Notes under the pieces: model-generated
The model's database searches: none
Seen by the model: the letters and a program-made list of their open reading frames with translations, nothing else
What the model was told of the DNA's origin: nothing
Made by a program: the position numbers and the translations under genes
Source of the DNA: Oscillospiraceae bacterium
GTDB taxonomy: Bacteria > Bacillota > Clostridia > Oscillospirales > Acutalibacteraceae
DNA length: 5,153 nucleotides
Direction: 5' to 3'
Assembly (NCBI GenBank): GCA_031273775.1
Contig: JAISRF010000009.1
Coordinates: 1-5,153 of the forward strand
In this document: positions 1 to 5,153 of the stretch, one piece after another
Numbering within the stretch: position 1 is the first letter of the stretch
Layout: each line of letters begins with the position of its first letter

Positions 1-280
1 GGATTGCCGGTTTCTCTTCTTTATAGTGCATAACCGGGCGATCAGCGGAATCCGTAATCGTGATTTCATATTCACAGTCAAATGCCGGAAAACGAAACTG
101 ATAGATCGCGCCGGGTAATACGCAGGCGATTTTTTCAAAAAGGACATTGCCGTTGCCGCGCACAATCAGCTTCAAGCCTTTATAGCATTTAGTGCATTGC
201 AGACGGATCGTCCCCCCGCTTTCGGATTTTTCAATGCGCAAAGCGCCGTTTGTGTTGGCGAAGCAGGGGATGCCAATTTG
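1..280 (-). pseudogene. Continuation of the DUF5107 gene beyond the in-frame TAA (runs off the left edge)
   Basis: Directly after the TAA at 281-283, the same frame stays open for 93 codons to the window edge, with no stop and no frameshift. It begins QIGIPCFANTNGALRIEKSE, continues through KLIVRGNGNVLFEKIACV and ITITDSADRPVMHYKEEKP, and reads as the short beta-rich linker that follows the YWYPI/YFMPY-type segment in intact DUF5107 proteins. Joined to the upstream part it gives at least 441 residues of one protein. No ribosome-binding site is visible before the first possible restart codons (a TTG about 14 codons in, an ATG at 31-29), so independent translation looks unlikely. I treat it as the 3' part of a gene split by a single nonsense codon. 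A sequencing error would turn it back into one intact gene. Anything further downstream lies outside the window. Confidence 0.8.
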
Positions 281-1324
281 TTAAATGGGGAACCAAAACT
301 GCGAAAAGGTTTTTGTTTCATATGCTTCCAGCCACGCGAAATCCGGCTGATTATCCGAATAAGAACCCGCCATGAGTTCGGCGTATTGCCCGTCGGTATC
401 GGTCAATGCGGTTTCCCACGACCGTGAAAGCTGGCCGTAAGCCCATGTAAACAGCTTTTTTCCGGGGGAAAAATGGTGATTGGCGACGTGAATAACGCCG
501 CTTTGCTTCCCGTGATCATACCCGCCGAAAAAGTCATATTTTGACGGCCCCGCAAAATAGGAAGTTGCGTTTTTTGTGTTTTTGTGCCACGAAATGTCGC
601 AGGGTTCCTCCATTGTAATACCGTTGTACACGCAGTTTCCGGCCATCGGATAGGAAGTGACCGAACGCTTATAATGAAAATGAACGTGATCCACGTCCGG
701 AGGGAAGAAAATTTGATAATCCTCACTCACGCCCACCGCAGCGTTTTCCCACCAGAGAAACGAATGAAGCAGCGGGGTGCGGTTTGAGAGTACCACTCGC
801 GTTTCGAAAACGGCTTCATTGGGTTTCAGACGGATGCCCACCATACCTTTCATACGGTTAATGGGGTCATGCTCCGACAGCCAGACGGTCACAGAGCCGT
901 CCGCTTCCCGGTCAATATGATAATCCACCGGCATAAATCCGGAAGCACGGTGATGATACGGCCAGTTAAATTCAACCCCGCCGGAAATCCACGAGCCAAG
1001 CGCCCCGATTAGTGCGGGTTTGATAACATGCTGTTTATAAAACACGTCATACCCTGTATTCTTGTCGATGACGGAATATATTCGTCCGCCGATTTCCGGC
1101 AGAATTTCAATGACAAGATGCTCGTTTTCCAGCCGAATCAGTATATATTCCTTCATTATTCGTACTTCGCGGTTAACCTGCTGGACGATTTTATTTGGAT
1201 ATGGATTGCCGCTGGAACGCTGATGAACGCGGTTTTCCGCAAACATCGGCAGCTCTTCGGCAGCAGGTTCCGGATAGGTGGGGATTGTCTGTTTTAAAAT
1301 TTCAGCCGTTACGGTATTTGACAT
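281..1324 (-). CDS. DUF5107 protein, N-terminal part ending at an in-frame TAA
   Basis: A 347-residue product with the hallmark segments of DUF5107: ILPEIGGRIYSVIDK (74-88), GSWISGGVEFNWPYHHR (110-126), SFLWWENAAVGV (188-199), FPPDVDHV (207-214), GGYDHGKQSGVIHVANHH (267-284) and AELMAGSYSDNQPDFAWLE (315-333). The opening ILPEIGGRI resembles galactose-mutarotase-like beta-sandwich enzymes, so a carbohydrate-binding or carbohydrate-active role is inferred. To my knowledge the biochemical function is not settled. Family members usually run well beyond this length, often with C-terminal tetratricopeptide-like repeats. Here the frame stops with TAA right after FSQFWFPI, a site inside the conserved domain, and the same frame continues open beyond it. 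The start is the ATG at 1324, with GAGAGG 8 bases upstream. A TTG two codons earlier is too close to that site. There is no signal peptide. The gene lies 21 bases after the esterase stop, which is typical of translational neighbours in one operon. Confidence 0.85.
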   Translation of the reverse strand: MSNTVTAEILKQTIPTYPEPAAEELPMFAENRVHQRSSGNPYPNKIVQQVNREVRIMKEYILIRLENEHLVIEILPEIGGRIYSVIDKNTGYDVFYKQHVIKPALIGALGSWISGGVEFNWPYHHRASGFMPVDYHIDREADGSVTVWLSEHDPINRMKGMVGIRLKPNEAVFETRVVLSNRTPLLHSFLWWENAAVGVSEDYQIFFPPDVDHVHFHYKRSVTSYPMAGNCVYNGITMEEPCDISWHKNTKNATSYFAGPSKYDFFGGYDHGKQSGVIHVANHHFSPGKKLFTWAYGQLSRSWETALTDTDGQYAELMAGSYSDNQPDFAWLEAYETKTFSQFWFPI

Positions 1325-1332
1325 GTTCAATT

Positions 1333-1338
1333 CCTCTC
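1333..1338 (-). promoter_or_regulatory. Ribosome-binding site GAGAGG of the DUF5107 gene
   Basis: GAGAGG lies 8 bases before the ATG at 1324, an ideal spacing, and inside the 21-base gap after the esterase stop codon. It rules against a TTG start at 1330, which would leave only two bases. Confidence 0.8.
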
Positions 1339-1345
1339 GAATGAT

Positions 1346-2104
1346 TTATGTTCTTTCCGCCTGCAACTGCGTGAACGCGTCAAAATATCTCTCGCCCAAA
1401 CTGTAAAGCGCTTCCCGCGAAAAATGAATCGCGTCGCTTCTCCAATCAAGTGCTTGCGCATTGGATTGCAGACCCTGCGTTGTTACGAACGCACCATTTT
1501 CACAATTTGCGCAGACATCACGGATGGCTCGGAGCACAGGTTCGCAAATCCCAAAGTTGTCGTTTTTCCAATGCTCCACAAAATCTCCGGCGATAAAGGG
1601 TAGCCGGAGACAGTCGAATGTATCTTTGACTGCGTTAACCAGCGTGGAAAGGTTGGCGTAATGTTTTTCATAAGACGCGCCTAAAATCGCGTCCGTTTCA
1701 CCCTGATGCCACAGTAGAGCGGCAAGTCGGTTTCCCGGATTCAGCGCGAGCGCCGTTTTTGACATTTTTATCATCCTGAGAAACAGATCGTCTTGCAGTC
1801 CCCATCGGTTGTCCAGAAATCCGGTCGCTCCAACGGACGTTCGCAGAATTAACAGATCACGACCGTTCTTCAGTAACCCGGAGTCAAGATATAGATCGGC
1901 AAATGAAAGGGAAAAATCACCCTGAACCGCATTTCCGTTCACCCGCTCACGGGCCGGCGCAATAACAAAATCTCCGGTTAGATACCAGACACTGTCTTTG
2001 GGCTCATACGGTTTTATCACGTCTCCGAAGCCGGTTCCGTCGCTGTTTGACTGTCCCGCCTGAATCAGAATATCAAATTCTTTTTCGCGAAAATCCTTTA
2101 GCAT
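1346..2104 (-). CDS. SASA/SGNH-type carbohydrate acetylesterase (sialate O-acetylesterase-like)
   Basis: Likely removes O-acetyl groups from a sugar or polysaccharide. The fold family (Pfam 'carbohydrate esterase, sialic acid-specific acetylesterase', which includes CE6 acetylxylan esterases) is recognised from three blocks. Counting from the ATG at 2104 (252 residues), AGQSN at 16-20 holds nucleophile S19, LLWHQGETDA at 131-140 is the WxQGExD block, and DAIHFS at 224-229 supplies the catalytic Asp/His pair D224 and H227. SVGATGFLDNRW (about 90-101) fits the block II glycine region. There is no signal peptide, so it should act in the cytoplasm. An ATG four codons earlier (2116) also exists, but GAGAGGA directly abuts it, so the start at 2104 is preferred. 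The gene follows GH16 by 75 bases and precedes DUF5107 by 21. Despite the family name, sialic acid is not implied here: no other sialic acid gene is present, and a plant-type acetylated glycan fits the neighbours better. Confidence 0.88.
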   Translation of the reverse strand: MLKDFREKEFDILIQAGQSNSDGTGFGDVIKPYEPKDSVWYLTGDFVIAPARERVNGNAVQGDFSLSFADLYLDSGLLKNGRDLLILRTSVGATGFLDNRWGLQDDLFLRMIKMSKTALALNPGNRLAALLWHQGETDAILGASYEKHYANLSTLVNAVKDTFDCLRLPFIAGDFVEHWKNDNFGICEPVLRAIRDVCANCENGAFVTTQGLQSNAQALDWRSDAIHFSREALYSLGERYFDAFTQLQAERT

Positions 2105-2117
2105 ATTGCGTATCATT

Positions 2118-2123
2118 CCTCTC
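2118..2123 (-). promoter_or_regulatory. Ribosome-binding site GAGAGG of the esterase gene
   Basis: GAGAGG (followed by A) ends one base before the ATG at 2116 and 13 bases before the ATG at 2104. The first spacing is too short for initiation and the second is on the long side, so 2104 is the better start but not certain. The flanking bases GAGAGGAAT match those before the DUF5107 gene. Confidence 0.6.
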
Positions 2124-2179
2124 AGAAATTTGAATAGACTTTTTTCTGCTGTCGCTGTGATATGGTTGTCCCGCCAATT

Positions 2180-3058
2180 TCAGAAGTTGGATACCTCGTC
2201 ATAAACACGGACAAAATCGACCTCAAAATAATCGGGTAAAACCGCTTTTGTAAGCGCTTCAACCGGCCTGCTTTTTTTCGTTTGCTCGCCCGCGAGTCCT
2301 GTGTCACCGCCAAACATCCGTGCATAACCGTGACATTCGGTCGATACCAATAAAAACTGCTCCACCTGTGAAGCGGGCACCTCCGGTTCCATCTGCCGTC
2401 CGATTTCTTTGCCGTCCGCGTAAAAGATATAACCCTCATGCGACCAGTCAACCCCGTAATAATGCCAACCGTCCGCAGTTTCTTCATATGGGAATTCAAA
2501 GTGACCCGGCCATACCAGTTCCTCCTGATGATATCCGCCGTAACCCACGCCGCATATAATCAGGTTTTCGGTATGCTGACGGTAATTTTCCATCACATCA
2601 ATTTCAACGCCGCACTGCCGTGGATCGGGATGCGAGCCGATTCCCGGGGCTTGAAGCCAGAACGCGGCATGCCAGCCGGAATTTCTGGGCAATCTACACC
2701 GGATTTCATAATACCCGTAGCGGTGCATAAATTTAACCGGGCCTTTTTTACCAAAAGGCCAAAAACCTTCAGCTTCAGGGGTTCTGGGGTTATCGAATGT
2801 GTTGGATCCGGTTTGCAGATGCGCCGAATAATAATCATCGCCCTTTTTGAGCAGATTGATTTTCATATGGCTGTCACCGTCCAGTTCAACGCCCTCGGTT
2901 GTAAACGCCGGCATTTTTTTTCCCCAATAATTAAGGCGGTAATTCCATTTCGTTTCGTCAAGCGCGTTTCCGTCAAATTCATCCGCCCAAATCAACTTCC
3001 AATTTTTGGCCTCCGGCAAATAACTCTCCGCGTGGTTCTCCACAACAAACTTTTTCAT
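2180..3058 (-). CDS. Glycoside hydrolase family 16 enzyme, probably cytoplasmic
   Basis: A 292-residue single-domain GH16 jelly-roll protein. GH16 members are retaining endo-acting enzymes on beta-1,3/1,4-glucans or galactans. The catalytic signature is intact: EIDVME at residues 152-157 gives nucleophile E152, assisting D154 and acid/base E157, in the six-residue (beta-bulge) form ExDxxE. Other family landmarks are WADEFDG (24-30), KFMHRYGYYEIRCRLP (109-124), GWHAAFWLQ (128-136), GWHYYGVDWSHEGYIFYADGKE (197-218, edges approximate), FLLVSTECHGY (235-245) and the closing FEVDFVRVYD (278-287). The start is the ATG at 3058, because AGGAGG lies 10 bases upstream. A TTG two codons earlier would leave only 4 bases. 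The N-terminus MKKFVVENHAESYLPEAKNW has no hydrophobic stretch, so no signal peptide is seen, unlike most GH16 enzymes. It sits 39 bases after the GH3 gene and ends in TGA. The substrate is undetermined; beta-glucan is the default inference. Confidence 0.93.
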   Translation of the reverse strand: MKKFVVENHAESYLPEAKNWKLIWADEFDGNALDETKWNYRLNYWGKKMPAFTTEGVELDGDSHMKINLLKKGDDYYSAHLQTGSNTFDNPRTPEAEGFWPFGKKGPVKFMHRYGYYEIRCRLPRNSGWHAAFWLQAPGIGSHPDPRQCGVEIDVMENYRQHTENLIICGVGYGGYHQEELVWPGHFEFPYEETADGWHYYGVDWSHEGYIFYADGKEIGRQMEPEVPASQVEQFLLVSTECHGYARMFGGDTGLAGEQTKKSRPVEALTKAVLPDYFEVDFVRVYDEVSNF

Positions 3059-3068
3059 GACCAAGCTT

Positions 3069-3074
3069 CCTCCT
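3069..3074 (-). promoter_or_regulatory. Ribosome-binding site AGGAGG of the GH16 gene
   Basis: A perfect AGGAGG (cctcct on the plus strand) lies 10 bases before the ATG at 3058 and only 4 bases before the alternative TTG at 3064. It therefore decides the start in favour of the ATG and removes two residues from the longest reading. Confidence 0.85.
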
Positions 3075-3097
3075 GATATTTTTTGTTAATTGGATAT

Positions 3098-5153
3098 TTA
3101 CAGGTTGATACATCCATGCAGTCCCGACTGGGAATCGTGCGCCACCCACACGTCAAAGTCGCTTGAATCGGTGATATAATTCATTTCGCCATCGTAATAG
3201 CCGAGGGCACTCTTTAAAACGGCTATTTCCACCCTTTTGGTTTCACCAGGCTCCAAAAACACCTTTTGAAGCCCTTTCAGTTCTCGAACCGGACGAACCC
3301 GCGAAGCGTGCCGCCGATGAACATACAGTTGCACGGTTTCCTCACCCGGATTATCTCCGGTGTTTTTAACGCTTACGCAAACTGTCAGTCTGCCGTTACT
3401 TTTGTGAAGCGCCAAATCGCTGTATTCATATGTAGTGTAGCTCAAACCGTAACCGAACGGGAAAAGCGGCGTGAGAGGTAAATCCTCGTATTTACTCGTC
3501 CATCGTTCCTCTCCCCGCGGCCGACCCGTACCGGTGTGGTTATAGGTTTCCGGGCAAGCGCCGGAAGAATGAGGAAAGGTTACAGTCAATCTGCCGCTCG
3601 GGTTATATTGCCCGAAAAGAACGTCGGTAACCGCGTTTCCCGCTTCACTCCCCAAAAACCACGCCTCAACCAGTGCAGGGGAAAGCGCGGCTGTTTTCGG
3701 AATAGCGAGCGGTCTGCCGTTAAAAAGAACAGTAATAAAAGGTTTTCCTGATTTTTCCAGCGCTTCTATCATCTGTTCCTGCTCACCGGGCAAGCCGATA
3801 TTTGCCCGTGAGTGCGCCTCTCCGCTATAATTGAACCGCTCTCCCACTGCTGCGATCACCACGTCGGCGTTCGCGGTCACGCAGTCAAATTCGGCTTTGT
3901 CAAATGACGTGTCCGGTCCGCAGCAAGGCGCGTAAATAAAATTTGCACCGGCGATTTTAAGACCGCTTATGAGCGAGACCGCTTCTTCGCTTTTACCGCT
4001 GATTACCCAGCATCCGAGCATATCCCGCGGGCTGTCCGCCAGCGCACCTACAACCGCTAGCTTCAAATTCATTTTTAAGGGAAGAAGCCCATCGTTTTTT
4101 AAGAGGACGATAGAACGTCGGGCAATATTTCTCGCGGATTCTCTGTGCTCGTTGGTCAGCATGACACTCTTTTGGGGAATCGGAAAATAGGGAGTTTCAA
4201 ATAAACCTTTCGCGAATTTAAGCCGAAGCACATTCTTGACAGCGGCATCAATGTGTCCGATACTGATTTTCCCTTCACCTAAAAGCACAGCCAAATGCTT
4301 GCTGTAAAGCTCACAGCCCATATCCATATCGGTTCCCGCAATAATCGCCTGCCGCGCGGCATCGGTATTGTTGTCCGCTGTACCATGAGCGACACATTCA
4401 ATAATCCCGTGCGCGTCGCTGATGACAAAGCCCTCAAACCCGAATTTTTCACGCAAAACGGTTTTTATCAGATATAGATTTGTGGTGCAGGGAATCCCGT
4501 TCAGGTCGTTAAATGCTGCCATAACCGTACCCGCTCCCGCTTTGACCGCCGCTTCAAATGGCGGGAGATAGGTTTCCCAAAGGGTCGGCAGACTCATGTC
4601 GGCGGTGTTATAATCCCGTCCGCCCTCCGCGGCTCCGTAAGCGGCATAATGCTTTGCGCAGGCAATCACACGGTCGGTGCTTTTCAATTCGTTTCCCTGA
4701 AACCCCTTGACCTTTGCCGCCGCGTACCTTGAAGCAAGGTAGGAATCCTCGCCTGGCCCCTCGGCAATTCGTCCCCATCTCGGATCGCGTGACACGTCAA
4801 TCATCGGGGCAAATGTCCAGTGTACGCCATCCTCCGCCGCTTCCCTCGCGGCAATTTCAGCCGATTTTTCAAACGCGGCGTCACTGAAAGTGCAACTCTC
4901 GGCCAGCGGAATCGGGAAAACGGTTCTGTGTCCGTGAATGACATCGAGTCCAAAAAGCAAAGGAATCCCCAACCGTGTTTCCTCTACGGCGATCCGCTGA
5001 AGATGATTGGCCTTATCCGCGCCGACAATTCCCAAAAACGAGCCGATTTTTCCCGCCCGTACCTCATCCTCTCTGGAATCAATCGCGGTGTGGTTAATGA
5101 TGTCCTCATATTCTTTTTGGGTGATTTTTCCGGCCGGATGTGTGGGAGACAGA
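3098..5153 (-). CDS. Glycoside hydrolase family 3 beta-glycosidase (5' end cut by window edge)
   Basis: This enzyme should release terminal beta-linked sugars (typically glucose or xylose) from the non-reducing end of oligosaccharides by a retaining mechanism. The frame is open from the right edge, so 684 residues are visible and the true start lies outside. The upstream codons continue the family N-terminus, with VRAGKIGSFLG just before the GADKANHLQRIAVEE segment. The (beta/alpha)8 domain carries GLDVIHGHRTVFPIPLAES, DPRWGRIAEGPGED and AKHYAAYG. The nucleophile is the Asp of GFVISDAHG (codon 4415-4417). The alpha/beta sandwich domain carries SGEAHSRANIGLPGEQ, whose Glu (codon 3818-3820) is the likely acid/base. 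A C-terminal fibronectin-III-like domain (ETVQLYVHRR to ETKRVEIAV) follows PFGYGLSYTTYEYSDL. I see no PA14 insert, so the layout is BglX-like. It ends in TAA, with a second in-frame TAA 12 bases on, 39 bases before the GH16 start. The exact sugar specificity cannot be read from the sequence. A secretion signal cannot be judged because the N-terminus is missing. Confidence 0.95.
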   Translation of the reverse strand, partial: LSPTHPAGKITQKEYEDIINHTAIDSREDEVRAGKIGSFLGIVGADKANHLQRIAVEETRLGIPLLFGLDVIHGHRTVFPIPLAESCTFSDAAFEKSAEIAAREAAEDGVHWTFAPMIDVSRDPRWGRIAEGPGEDSYLASRYAAAKVKGFQGNELKSTDRVIACAKHYAAYGAAEGGRDYNTADMSLPTLWETYLPPFEAAVKAGAGTVMAAFNDLNGIPCTTNLYLIKTVLREKFGFEGFVISDAHGIIECVAHGTADNNTDAARQAIIAGTDMDMGCELYSKHLAVLLGEGKISIGHIDAAVKNVLRLKFAKGLFETPYFPIPQKSVMLTNEHRESARNIARRSIVLLKNDGLLPLKMNLKLAVVGALADSPRDMLGCWVISGKSEEAVSLISGLKIAGANFIYAPCCGPDTSFDKAEFDCVTANADVVIAAVGERFNYSGEAHSRANIGLPGEQEQMIEALEKSGKPFITVLFNGRPLAIPKTAALSPALVEAWFLGSEAGNAVTDVLFGQYNPSGRLTVTFPHSSGACPETYNHTGTGRPRGEERWTSKYEDLPLTPLFPFGYGLSYTTYEYSDLALHKSNGRLTVCVSVKNTGDNPGEETVQLYVHRRHASRVRPVRELKGLQKVFLEPGETKRVEIAVLKSALGYYDGEMNYITDSSDFDVWVAHDSQSGLHGCINL

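Noticed and set aside
281..283. A non-standard genetic code in which TAA is a sense codon
   Set aside because: The GH3 and esterase genes both end in TAA at the expected family C-terminus, and GH16 ends properly in TGA, so the standard bacterial code applies.
197..427. A 76-codon plus-strand frame across the DUF5107 stop codon region
   Set aside because: The minus frame here has clear DUF5107 homology on both sides of the TAA. The plus-strand product has no family features.
2105..2179. A promoter or terminator in the 75-base gap between GH16 and the esterase
   Set aside because: No convincing -35/-10 pair at proper spacing and no GC-rich hairpin followed by a T run was found on the minus strand.
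2122..2499. A 125-codon minus-strand frame overlapping the end of the GH16 gene
   Set aside because: It is an alternate frame of the GH16 coding region, with an Arg- and Ser-rich low-information product and no recognisable domain.
2438..3076. A 212-codon open frame on the plus strand, antisense to the GH16 gene
   Set aside because: Its translation matches no family I recognise, and it lies wholly opposite a gene with intact catalytic motifs and a strong ribosome-binding site. It is a shadow of that gene's codon bias.
3059..3097. A regulatory element in the 39-base gap between GH3 and GH16
   Set aside because: Apart from a second in-frame TAA and the AGGAGG site, the gap is AT-rich sequence without a stem-loop.

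Overview
The window reads as a piece of a bacterial glycan-degradation operon, with every supported gene on the minus strand. Transcription therefore runs from the right edge (5153) to the left edge (1). Strong AGGAGG or GAGAGG ribosome-binding sites, roughly half G+C, tight gene packing and the protein types suggest an anaerobic Firmicute (Clostridia-like, gut or digester). This placement is an inference from style; no marker gene is present.

Layout in transcription order: (1) a GH3 beta-glycosidase whose N-terminus lies beyond the right edge (3098-5153); (2) a GH16 beta-glucanase-type enzyme with an intact catalytic motif and no signal peptide (2180-3058); (3) a SASA/SGNH-type carbohydrate acetylesterase (1346-2104); (4) a DUF5107 protein (start 1324) interrupted by an in-frame TAA at 281-283. 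The same reading frame continues open, and still recognisably DUF5107-like, for 93 more codons to the left edge. Gaps between genes are 39, 75 and 21 bases, with no terminator or promoter that I can support. There is no gene-free stretch over 300 bases, and I saw no RNA gene, mobile element, repeat array or CRISPR.

Working model (inference): oligosaccharides of an acetylated beta-linked plant or microbial glycan are taken up and processed inside the cell. The GH16 enzyme would cut internal beta-1,3/1,4 linkages, the esterase would remove acetyl groups, and the GH3 enzyme would release terminal sugars. The DUF5107 protein, with a mutarotase-like beta-sandwich core, would play an unassigned carbohydrate role. 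The most notable observation is the stop codon inside the DUF5107 gene. It could be a fresh nonsense mutation, a sequencing or assembly error, or less likely a readthrough site.
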